Shown here: positions 17,186 to 25,168 of the stretch, piece after piece | Numbering within the stretch: position 1 is the first letter of the stretch | How the letters are laid out: the number at the start of each line of letters is the position of its first letter | Assembly (NCBI RefSeq): GCF_900130015.1 | Contig: NZ_FQXS01000016.1 | Coordinates: 55,389-119,388 of the forward strand | Reading direction: 5' to 3' | Length of the DNA stretch: 64,000 nucleotides | Source of the DNA: Desulfofustis glycolicus DSM 9705 | Lineage (GTDB): Bacteria; Desulfobacterota; Desulfobulbia; Desulfobulbales; Desulfocapsaceae | Made by a program: the position numbers and the translations under genes | The notes under the pieces: generated by a model | Database searches by the model: none | Seen by the model: the letters and a program-made list of their open reading frames with translations, nothing else | Told to the model about the DNA's origin: nothing

Positions 17186-18052
17186 TTAAGCGATCAGGCT
17201 TTTCAGGCCGGGAAGAATCTCGTCTCGGAGTTCCGGACGATCGAGGGCAAAGGAAATATTGGCCAGTTGAAAGCCGGCCTTGTCGCCACAGTCGAATCGT
17301 TTGCCGGCAAACGTGTAGCCGAAAACCGGTTGCTCCTCCAGCAGGGCGGCCATGGCATCGGTGAGCTGAATTTCCCCGCCGGCGCCTGTTTTCTTGCGTC
17401 CCAGATAGGAGAAAATCTTCGGCGTCAGGATATATCTGCCGATAACCGCCAGGTTGGACGGGGCCTTTTCAGGTGAGGGTTTTTCCACCATCGACCGTAC
17501 GCGAAAGGTATTGTTGAATGCCGGTTCGGCATCGATTATGCCGTAGCGGTGCGTCTGGTCCTTCGGCACCTCGATTATGGCCATCATCGAGGCCCGGAGT
17601 CGGTCGAATTCCTGGATCATTTGATACAATACCGGAACCTCGCTCTGAATCAGGTCGTCCGCCAGCAGTACCGCGAACGGCTCGTCGCCGACGATGTCAC
17701 GGGCGCACCAGATGGCATGTCCCAGACCGAGCGGTTCGCTCTGCCGGGTATAGACGATATGGCTGCTTTCCGGTATCATCGACCGTACCGTATTCAGCAG
17801 GTCGCTCTTGCCCCGCTCCTCAAGGACTTTTTCCAACTCCAGGTTGGTGTCGAAGTGATCCTCCAGGGCGCTCTTTCCTGAGCCGGTGACGAAAATAATC
17901 TGTTCGATGCCAGCCGCCAGGGCTTCCTCGACCGCGTACTGGATAATCGGCTTATCCACCACCGGCAGCATCTCCTTGGGCATCGCCTTGGTAGCCGGCA
18001 GGAATCTGGTGCCAAGTCCGGCTACCGGAAATACCGCTTTTCTGATTTTCAT
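17186..18052 (-). CDS. galU: UTP--glucose-1-phosphate uridylyltransferase
   Basis: This 288-aa nucleotidyltransferase begins with the GalU signature AVFPVAGLGTRFLPATKAMPKEMLP (about residues 6-30). It contains FVTGSGKSALEDHFD and LLADDLI motifs that bind UTP and metal. It makes UDP-glucose from UTP and glucose-1-phosphate for polysaccharide, lipopolysaccharide or trehalose synthesis. Length and motifs match family norms. It is convergent with the ABC importer genes (33 bases apart) and divergent from the glycosidase gene. Confidence 0.95.
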   Translation of the reverse strand: MKIRKAVFPVAGLGTRFLPATKAMPKEMLPVVDKPIIQYAVEEALAAGIEQIIFVTGSGKSALEDHFDTNLELEKVLEERGKSDLLNTVRSMIPESSHIVYTRQSEPLGLGHAIWCARDIVGDEPFAVLLADDLIQSEVPVLYQMIQEFDRLRASMMAIIEVPKDQTHRYGIIDAEPAFNNTFRVRSMVEKPSPEKAPSNLAVIGRYILTPKIFSYLGRKKTGAGGEIQLTDAMAALLEEQPVFGYTFAGKRFDCGDKAGFQLANISFALDRPELRDEILPGLKSLIA

Positions 18053-18225
18053 AGTTATACCTCACAGAGACGGTCGTGCCGTCAGGTTTGGGCAGGCGCT
18101 GTGATGCGGCTACCGGGAGCAGGGAAACACGTCATCGTCAAATTCCTGCTTGTTAACCCATTTCAGGGTGTTTACCGTGAATAATATCATTCATTTGGAA
18201 TAGAACAACCTGGAAAAACACCATC

Positions 18226-19497
18226 ATGGCACCGACACGCAGCGACAGCGAAGAAGCCCTGCAGCGAGCAATGGCGCTGGTCCGCGAATGTATGACCGAT
18301 CACGGTTTCGTGGCCAGTCAGACTGACAATCATAACTATCGTAGAATCTGGGGACGCGACGGTGTCATCGTCGGCCTGGCGGCCCTGATGACGGGAGAGC
18401 CCGATCTGCAGAAGGCAATGCGGAACACCCTGAAAAGCCTGGCTGATCACCAGGGGCCGCACGGCGAAATTCCCAGCAATGTCGACATGGTCAGCGGCCG
18501 GATCAGCTACGGCGGCACCACCGGGCGGGTCGATGCCGCCATCTGGTTCGTCATCGGGGTTGCCGAATACTGGCAGGCCAGCGGGGACGAGAGCTTCATC
18601 GAGCGGTTGTTGCCGGTTATCGATCGAGTCATGTTCCTGCTCGGCGCCTGGGAGTTCAACAACCGGGGACTGCTGTACATCCCGGCCACCGGCGACTGGT
18701 CTGACGAGTTCATTCACAATGGGTACATCCTCTACGATCAGCTGCTCTACCTGCAGGCGCTCCGCTCCTGTTGTTTCCTTTACAATCGCTGCAAGCAGGA
18801 ACAGCGTCCCGACCTGGCAGAAAAAATCAGCCGGTTGGAAAAGCTGATTCAGGACAACTACTGGTTCGGTGCCCAGGACAAGATCCCGGAACATGTCTAT
18901 CACGAGGTACTTTTCGAAAAAGGCCGTAAAGCCGCCGATCGCTGCACCCAGCGCTACTGGATGCCGTTCTTTACACCCCACGGCTATGGCTATCGCTTCG
19001 ACGCTTTTGCCAATATTCTGGCCTCGCTCCTGGATGTTGCCAGCGATAGCCGTCGCCAGGCGGTGGACGCGTATCTGGAAGAAAACGTCGTCCCCTCACG
19101 GTTCAAACTCCTGCCGGCCTTTTACCCGGTTATCAAGCCGGTCGACGACGATTGGAAGGACCTCAAGGTCACCTTTTCATACAATTTCAAGAACAACCCT
19201 TACGAATATCATAACGGTGGTCTCTGGCAGATGCTGACCGGTTTTTATGTGGCCGATCTGGTCCGGCGCGGTCACCGTAATCGGGCCGAGATGTACCTGC
19301 AAGGAATCAACCAGGCCAACCGGTTGCCGATGAACGGAAGGGACTGGGGGTTTGCAGAATATGTCAATGGCCAGACGTTCCGCCCCGGCGGCAATATCGC
19401 CCAATGTTGGAGTGCTTCCGCCGCGCTGATGGGGGGGTACGCCCTCAGGGGAAAGCCGGTTTTTTCGATCAATGAAGATCAGGCTCCTCTGCAGTGA
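18226..19497 (+). CDS. GH100/GH15-like (alpha/alpha)6 glycosidase
   Basis: This 423-aa cytoplasmic protein has the alpha/alpha-toroid features of neutral invertase/glucoamylase-like enzymes: IWGRDGVIVGLAAL near residue 41 with a candidate catalytic Asp, and GDWSDEFIHNGYILYDQLLYLQAL near 163 with acidic residues positioned like the GH100 DWxD site. There is no signal peptide. It probably cleaves an alpha-linked disaccharide or oligosaccharide. Its location between galU and a sugar ABC importer suggests a role in sugar storage or use. The exact substrate (sucrose, trehalose or glycogen fragments) is not shown. Confidence 0.7.
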   Translation: MAPTRSDSEEALQRAMALVRECMTDHGFVASQTDNHNYRRIWGRDGVIVGLAALMTGEPDLQKAMRNTLKSLADHQGPHGEIPSNVDMVSGRISYGGTTGRVDAAIWFVIGVAEYWQASGDESFIERLLPVIDRVMFLLGAWEFNNRGLLYIPATGDWSDEFIHNGYILYDQLLYLQALRSCCFLYNRCKQEQRPDLAEKISRLEKLIQDNYWFGAQDKIPEHVYHEVLFEKGRKAADRCTQRYWMPFFTPHGYGYRFDAFANILASLLDVASDSRRQAVDAYLEENVVPSRFKLLPAFYPVIKPVDDDWKDLKVTFSYNFKNNPYEYHNGGLWQMLTGFYVADLVRRGHRNRAEMYLQGINQANRLPMNGRDWGFAEYVNGQTFRPGGNIAQCWSASAALMGGYALRGKPVFSINEDQAPLQ

Positions 19498-19578
19498 GAC
19501 GGCCTGGAACCTGATCCCCAGCAGCCACGGTACCCGCACGAGTCGGTTTGAGCGCGGGCATCTCATCGGCCACGGCTA

Positions 19579-20133
19579 TTAGAGATTGACCGAAAAAATC
19601 AGGTTATGCCGCCGCAACCTGAAACCGAGCACGATCAATACCATCCCGAACAGGATGGCATACAGGCCGATCAACCAGGCCATGACCACCACACCGGCTT
19701 CCGGACTGCTGAAAAGAATCAGGCTGAACAGAATGGAGATGATGCCGGAGAGGCCGAGCAGCCACTGGGCGGCCGTCTCTCCTCGCAGGCTGAAGGCCGC
19801 CGTCAGTTCCAGCATCCCGGTAAACAGGGCCCAGAAGCCGATGAATAGGATGATGGCCAATACCGTAAGTCCCGGCCAGGCAAGTGCCACGGCGCCGATA
19901 CCGATCCCCATCAGGCCTTCCAGCAGCAGCAGCCACCAGCGTTGGTCCAGGGACTTGCCCCAGACCGAGGTGGCCAGGGAAAAAATGCCGTCTACGATCA
20001 GAAATGCGGCGAACAACAGCGCCAGGACATGCAGGGTTATCCCCGGCAACAGCAGTGCCGCAATACCGAAGAGCACTGCCAGTATGCCGCGGGCCACGAA
20101 CGCCCACCAGTATGTTCCGTACAGTTTCAGCAT
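19579..20133 (-). CDS. HdeD family membrane protein (DUF308)
   Basis: This 184-aa protein has six hydrophobic helices, with the repeated pattern RGILAVLFGIAALLLPG and GLMGIGIGAVALAWPG that marks the DUF308/HdeD family. HdeD is linked to acid resistance in E. coli, but most relatives have no tested role. It has a strong ribosome binding site (GGAGGAAGGAC) and stands alone, convergent with the glycosidase gene. Confidence 0.85.
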   Translation of the reverse strand: MLKLYGTYWWAFVARGILAVLFGIAALLLPGITLHVLALLFAAFLIVDGIFSLATSVWGKSLDQRWWLLLLEGLMGIGIGAVALAWPGLTVLAIILFIGFWALFTGMLELTAAFSLRGETAAQWLLGLSGIISILFSLILFSSPEAGVVVMAWLIGLYAILFGMVLIVLGFRLRRHNLIFSVNL

Positions 20134-20302
20134 GTCCTTCCTCCTTCCTTGCGGTTTTCATTCTGAGCAACAGGGTATAACTGTCTGACCCCTCGCACCC
20201 GGGGTATCCGTGCGGTTGATGGTCCTGAAGTTCTTCTCCGGGTTGTTCTGCAAGGTGGCCACAGCTCTCGGATTCAGTTTTTCAAAAACCATGCCACCGA
20301 TG

Positions 20303-20332
20303 TTCGATTGCCGTTCAGGAACGGCAATCGAA
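20303..20332. repeat. Perfect 13-bp inverted repeat with 4-base loop
   Basis: Arms TTCGATTGCCGTT (20303-20315) and its reverse complement (20320-20332) enclose CAGG. No T-tract follows on either side, so a terminator is unlikely. It could be a protein-binding site, an RNA processing site or a repetitive extragenic element. Confidence 0.7.
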
Positions 20333-20377
20333 ACCAGGTTCTTCCGGGCAACTAATTTCTTGCGGGCAGACTGAGAG

Positions 20378-20411
20378 CTGATTCACGGTTGACAAGGCGG
20401 CCGTGAATCAG
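20378..20411. repeat. Perfect 11-bp inverted repeat
   Basis: Arms CTGATTCACGG (20378-20388) and CCGTGAATCAG (20401-20411) are exact reverse complements with a 12-base spacer. There is no T-tract. It lies about 75 bases after the 13-bp hairpin. Confidence 0.65.
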
Positions 20412-20591
20412 GCCTGGAAAACGGTGAGGGGCTGGCACGGTTGAGCTCGGCACAGGGATGGTTCTGGGGGCTCGGGCCTGCGGGGATTTCCGAAAAAGCA
20501 GGACGGGTCTGAAATTTCCGGACGGCAGCATGCCCAGGCTGTCTGCTGAGCGAGCGAAGAGCTGCCGGAAAGGGGGGCCGCCGCCTGTTCA

Positions 20592-21325
20592 GAAACCTCC
20601 GGCGGCAGGTATCGTATCAATCTGGTACCGCTGCCGACCGATGCCGACCAACAGCGGGAGCAGCTGGCAAGACGGCTTGCGGCACCATACTCGAAAACCA
20701 GGAGAGCGTGGCGCTCGATGATGAAGCCACTCAAAAAGCGCTTGCCGTCATGCGGCGAGTCGCCCTCTCGTCGGCTGCCCCGGTGTCCCTGTCCACCAGC
20801 CGCGAGGATCAGTCGCGGCTCGCCTTTGAGACCGGAGCGTCCACGTTCATGGTCAACTATACGTTTGTCTGGCCCAGTGCCCGGGAGAATGCTCCGGAAA
20901 TCGCCGACAACATGGGTTGGGCCCGTTGGCCGGCGGTATTCGGGGACCTCCCCAGCCGGGTGACCATTGGTGGTATCAATCTCGGCATCGGTGCCTACAG
21001 CGACCACAGCGAGCTTGCCTTCGTCGCCGCTTCCTGTCTGAGATCGGAGTCGAACCAGCGGCTGGTAGCGCGCAAGGGCGGGTTGCCGCCGACTATTACC
21101 AAGCTCTATCACGATGAAGAAGTGCGGAAAACATTCCCATTCGCAGATGTCCTGCTCGAGACACTCAGGGACGGCGTTCAACGGCCGCAGACTCCTCTCT
21201 ACAACGACGTTTCCATGGCCATCAGCCACGCCCTGCATCCCCTGCGCGACATAAAGCCGCAAGAGGATGTCGAGACCCTGCGCCGAATAATCGAGCGTGC
21301 CCTGCGCTCGGAGGGACTGCTATGA
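20592..21325 (+). pseudogene. Broken sugar ABC substrate-binding protein gene (LpqY/ThuE-like)
   Basis: Two pieces of one binding-protein gene are fused out of frame. Around 20592-20680 one frame reads ...RYRINLVPLPTDADQQREQLA, the usual mature N-terminus of trehalose/maltose-type binding proteins. From about 20681 another frame reads GTILENQESVALDDEATQKAL and continues as a normal C-terminal half to the stop at 21325. The signal peptide and most of the N-terminal lobe, probably well over 100 residues, are missing. The C-terminal part could still be translated from a GTG at 20708 but would lack an export signal. The permease, permease and ATPase genes that follow look intact. Confidence 0.8.
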
Positions 21326-22203
21326 AAGTCTCGTGCCTTTCGCAGCAAAAACTGGGATGGCTCCTCTGCACACCGGCGCTGGTCGCCATGATTACGGTGA
21401 CCGCCTATCCGATCCTCTACGCCTGCTACCTCAGCCTTTTTCGCTATGATCTCCGTTTTCCCGAAAAGCGATCTTTCACCGGCATCGACAACTATATCTC
21501 CGTTCTAACCTCGTCGGTTTGGTGGGAGGCACTGTTCAACACCATCGTCATCACCATCCTCTCCGTCAGTATGGAACTGCTGCTCGGCATGATCTTCGCG
21601 CTGATCATGCATCGAGCCATTATGGGCCGCCGTCTGGTGCGCTCGGCTGTGCTCATTCCTTACGGCATCATCACCGTCGTGGCGGCGCTGATCTGGAAAT
21701 TTGCTTTTCTGCCCAGCACCGGCTTCATGGGTAGCTTCACCGGCATCAATATCGCCTGGTTCAGTCAGCGTTGGAGTGCATTCGCTGTTATCATTTCGAC
21801 CGAAATCTGGAAAACCACCCCGTTTATGGCCTTGCTGCTGCTGGCCGGGCTGACCCTGGTCCCCGAAAACCTGCTGCGGGCGGCACGGGTCGACGGCGCC
21901 GGCGCCTGGCAACGTTTTACCCTGATAATACGGCCGATCATGAAACCGACCATCGTTGTCGCTCTGCTCTTCCGCACCCTGGACGCCTTTCGTATCTTCG
22001 ATACCGTCTTCGTCCAGACCAGAGGGGCGCAAAGCACCGAATCGGTATCCATCGTCGGCTACCATGCTCTTATTTCCCAGCTTAACCTCGGCCTGGGATC
22101 GGCGGTTTCCATCCTCATTTTTATCTGTGTTCTTCTAATCGCCGCCGGCTACCTCAGAGGATTCGGTATTGCCGGGGCCCTCACCGGCCAGGAGGAGCAA
22201 TGA
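21322..22203 (+). CDS. Sugar ABC transporter permease (MalF/SugA-like)
   Basis: This 293-aa inner-membrane protein has six helices and an EAA loop at [24 protein letters not shown] (about residues 182-205). It is of the carbohydrate-uptake CUT1 type. Its start overlaps the end of the broken binding-protein frame by four bases and its stop overlaps the next permease. It pairs with that permease to form the sugar channel. Confidence 0.9.
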   Translation: MKVSCLSQQKLGWLLCTPALVAMITVTAYPILYACYLSLFRYDLRFPEKRSFTGIDNYISVLTSSVWWEALFNTIVITILSVSMELLLGMIFALIMHRAIMGRRLVRSAVLIPYGIITVVAALIWKFAFLPSTGFMGSFTGINIAWFSQRWSAFAVIISTEIWKTTPFMALLLLAGLTLVPENLLRAARVDGAGAWQRFTLIIRPIMKPTIVVALLFRTLDAFRIFDTVFVQTRGAQSTESVSIVGYHALISQLNLGLGSAVSILIFICVLLIAAGYLRGFGIAGALTGQEEQ

Positions 22204-23036
22204 AACACAATCGTCTGCGTGCAGATCGTCTCTGGTGGAGCGTTGGAAGCCTTCTGGCAGTCTGTTACGCCCTCACCCCCATTGTCTGGATCGTATCCCT
22301 GTCGCTCAAGCATCCCGGCGATCTCGGTGATAACCGGTTCTGGCCGCAACGGATTACCTTCGAACATTACCGTGCCATTTTCGCCGATGCGCAGTTTCCG
22401 GCAGCGCTGTGGAACTCACTTGGCATCGCCTGTATCTCGACGCTTGTGGCGGTCACTATCGCTGTGTTTGCCGCTTATGCCGTGGTTCGGGTCAAGTTCA
22501 GCGGACGCAGGATCTTTCTCGCCCTGGCCCTGGCCATCGCCATGTTTCCGCCGGTATCGATCATCGGGCCGCTCTCCAATATATGGCGCCTGGTCGGGCT
22601 CTACGACACCTGGCCCGGACTGATTCTGCCCTATATCACGCTGACGTTGCCGCTGGCGATTTGGACCCTTGCCGCCTTTTTTCGGGAAATTCCCTGGGAT
22701 CTTGATAAAGCCGCCCGCGTCGACGGTGCCACGGCCTTTCAAGCCTTCACCAAGGTGATCGTTCCCTTGGCCGCCCCCGGGGTCTTCAGCGCCGCCATCC
22801 TGGTCTTCATTTTCGCCTGGAACGATTTTCTCTTCGCCCTCTCTCTCACCTCCACCAATGATGCCAGGACCGTTCCGGCGGCCATCGCTTTCTTCACCGG
22901 CAGTTCCCGATTCGAGCAGCCCACCGGTTCGATCGCCGCAGCGGCAGTGGTGGTTACCATCCCCCTGATCGTTGTCGTTCTCAGTTTTCAACGGCGTATC
23001 GTTGCCGGATTGACTGCCGGAGCGGTCAAGGGCTGA
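22200..23036 (+). CDS. Sugar ABC transporter permease (MalG/SugB-like)
   Basis: This 278-aa permease has six helices and the EAA loop [31 protein letters not shown] (about residues 163-193), typical of MalG-type subunits. The ATGA start overlaps the upstream permease. The ATPase gene follows after 56 bases. Confidence 0.9.
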   Translation: MKHNRLRADRLWWSVGSLLAVCYALTPIVWIVSLSLKHPGDLGDNRFWPQRITFEHYRAIFADAQFPAALWNSLGIACISTLVAVTIAVFAAYAVVRVKFSGRRIFLALALAIAMFPPVSIIGPLSNIWRLVGLYDTWPGLILPYITLTLPLAIWTLAAFFREIPWDLDKAARVDGATAFQAFTKVIVPLAAPGVFSAAILVFIFAWNDFLFALSLTSTNDARTVPAAIAFFTGSSRFEQPTGSIAAAAVVVTIPLIVVVLSFQRRIVAGLTAGAVKG

Positions 23037-23092
23037 AGGCGGTGTCTCAATAGGGAAGTGAAAAGCACAGATTTTGCGTTGAAAGGTAAATA

Positions 23093-24253
23093 ATGGCTGA
23101 AATACAACTCGATAATATCAGCAAACGTTTCGAGGACGGTACCGAGGTGCTCAAGGACGTTTCCCTGACCATCGGTGACGGCGAGTTCTTTATCCTGCTC
23201 GGACCTTCCGGCTGCGGCAAATCGACGCTGCTCAACATCATAGTTGGGCTGGAGACCGCCACCACCGGAGAAGTGCGCGTCGACGGCCGCTCGATCAACG
23301 ATCTCGACCCCAAGGACCGCAACATGGCCATGGTCTTCCAGAGTTATGCCATCTACCCGCACATGTCGGTGGGTGATAACCTGGCTTTTCCCTTGAAACT
23401 GGCCGGTATGGGCAAGAAGGAAATTGAGGAGAGGATTGCCACGGCGGCGCATGTTCTCGAACTGGGTGATCTGCTGCACCGCATGCCGCGCAGTCTCTCC
23501 GGCGGACAGCGGCAGCGGGTGGCCATGGGGCGGGCCATCGTCCGTCAGCCGGACGCCTTTTTGCTCGACGAGCCGCTCTCCAGCCTCGATGCCAAGCTGC
23601 GCAACCAGATGCGAGGTGAAATAGCCAGGCTGCATGAACAACTGGCAACTACCATGGTCTATGTCACGCACGATCAGACCGAGGCCACCACCCTGGGCCA
23701 GCGGCTGGCGGTACTGCATCGCGGGCGGCTGCAGCAGGTGGGTACCCCACGGGAGCTTTACAATACCCCGGCCAACCGCTTCGTCGCCGGGTTCATCGGC
23801 TCCCCTCCGATGAATTTTTTCCCCGGCAGTATCGACAAGGGCCGGTTGCGGTTCCCGGTGCTGGAAAACGACATCGATTTCGGCGATAACGCCGCAGATT
23901 TGGCGGACGGCCGACAGGTGGTGGTCGGCCTGCGTCCTGAACACCTGGGCATTGCGGATGAAGATGATGAGGCCGTGTTGGCCGCCACGGTAACCATGGT
24001 CGAATGGCTCGGAGCGGATGCCTATGTTCATTTCTCCTGCCGGGCAGGCGACCAGGCGGGACAATCCGAAAGATCTGCAGGCAAGGAAGCGGGAGAGGGC
24101 GGGGACGGCGGGAAGGTCTCGGGAATTGTCAAAATCGACCCCTCGCATCGTCTTTCCCGTGGCGGCGAGGTGCATCTGCAGGTTGCTATCGACCGGCTGC
24201 ATATCTTCGATCGCGAGCATGGCGGCTGCCTCCATCGAACCTCCAAAGAGTAG
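23093..24253 (+). CDS. Sugar ABC transporter ATP-binding protein (MalK/UgpC-like)
   Basis: This 386-aa ATPase has Walker A GPSGCGKST (about residues 37-45), signature LSGGQRQR (about 134-141), Walker B FLLDEPLSSLD and the switch His in VTHDQTEA. A C-terminal MalK-type regulatory domain starts near 240 (FIGSPPMNFFPG). The domain's last part carries a Gly/Glu/Lys-rich insertion near residue 320. The architecture and operon place it in a CUT1 disaccharide importer, plausibly for trehalose or maltose. Confidence 0.92.
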   Translation: MAEIQLDNISKRFEDGTEVLKDVSLTIGDGEFFILLGPSGCGKSTLLNIIVGLETATTGEVRVDGRSINDLDPKDRNMAMVFQSYAIYPHMSVGDNLAFPLKLAGMGKKEIEERIATAAHVLELGDLLHRMPRSLSGGQRQRVAMGRAIVRQPDAFLLDEPLSSLDAKLRNQMRGEIARLHEQLATTMVYVTHDQTEATTLGQRLAVLHRGRLQQVGTPRELYNTPANRFVAGFIGSPPMNFFPGSIDKGRLRFPVLENDIDFGDNAADLADGRQVVVGLRPEHLGIADEDDEAVLAATVTMVEWLGADAYVHFSCRAGDQAGQSERSAGKEAGEGGDGGKVSGIVKIDPSHRLSRGGEVHLQVAIDRLHIFDREHGGCLHRTSKE

Positions 24254-24740
24254 TGATGGTACTCTTTCGCCGTACCTGTCTTCCCATTGGCATGATGTCG
24301 TGGCCGGCACAGTAATCAGATGCGCAGAGAAAAGGATTGTGCCCGCCCATCTGAGCGGAGACGGGGAGCGGGCGATTTCTTCCTCGGCTTCAGTCAGGCA
24401 TGCCGAAAGCAGCGCTGTTGTCGGAACAGCCCGAATTAAATACGTAAGAGCTGGAGAAACGTGGTTCCCTGGGCAGGGGCCGTTGTCCAACAATCCGGGG
24501 GCTGACAAACTCCGTCACGGAACGGGATCAAGCCCGGTTCAACCCTGGTCCGGGGGAGTAACGCGAGTCCCGTTCTGCAGGATATCGGTATCGATCTTGC
24601 AACACGACACAGTGATAAGGAGCGAAAAGAATAACAGGGGTTGCGGGAGGGCAGTCCTGATTCATGACCCATAGTGGAGAAAAAGATGGAATGGTATGTT
24701 CACCTATCGTTGCGTGAAACGAAACAGGGAGGAAATCAAA
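24254..24740. other. Intergenic stretch after sugar importer
   Basis: No gene with recognisable features is seen in these 487 bases. Reading frames on both strands are short or antisense extensions of neighbouring genes. A ribosome binding site (GGGAGG) for the TfoX-like gene lies at the right end. Confidence 0.4.
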
Positions 24741-25073
24741 ATGGCCGTTAGCGAAGAGCTTGTCCAACGGGTTCAGCGGATCGTCACCGATTGGGAAGGG
24801 GTTACCATCAGCCGCATGTTCGGGGGGATCTTTTTCCTGCTGCACGGCAATGTGTTTTGCGGCATTCAGGACGATTTTCTGGTAGTGCGTCTTGGTGAAG
24901 GCAGTGCTCGATTGGCGCTCGATCTGGAATATGTGCAACCCAGCGATATCACCGGCAGGCCGATGACCGGCTGGGTGAAAATCCCGTCGCTGGCCCTGCA
25001 TTCCGACGGGATGCTCACGGACTGGCTCAGCCACGCACACGATTTCGCCAAGACCTTGCCGGCCAGGAGATGA
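24741..25073 (+). CDS. TfoX/Sxy N-terminal domain protein
   Basis: This 110-aa protein contains the TfoX N-terminal fold with the hallmark SRMFGGIFFLLHGNVFCGIQDDFLVVR (about residues 18-44). The start at 24741 follows GGGAGGAAATC; a longer frame from 24696 is less likely. Stand-alone TfoX-N proteins are common and their function is unclear; full-length TfoX regulates competence in Gammaproteobacteria. It lies convergent with ppsA. Confidence 0.85.
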   Translation: MAVSEELVQRVQRIVTDWEGVTISRMFGGIFFLLHGNVFCGIQDDFLVVRLGEGSARLALDLEYVQPSDITGRPMTGWVKIPSLALHSDGMLTDWLSHAHDFAKTLPARR

Positions 25074-25168
25074 CCGGTGTCATCGCTGCCGGCAGCCCGG
25101 GCTACGAAAAGTCGGTCTTTCGTCTTTCAATGCAGCCTGCTGGCCTGTCGGTGCGTTGTCGCCTCGTC

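Larger units (their letters stand above)
20134..20591. other. Intergenic stretch with two hairpins
   Basis: About 458 bases lie between the HdeD gene and the broken binding-protein gene. They contain two perfect inverted repeats (20303-20332 and 20378-20411) and no supported gene. A lost signal-peptide region of the broken gene should lie in the last part, but the frame leading into it has a stop near 20541. Confidence 0.5.

Noticed and set aside
22988..24508. 506-codon minus-strand open frame
   Set aside because: It is antisense to the MalK-like ATPase, which has all ATPase motifs on the plus strand. The long frame is a by-product of high GC content.
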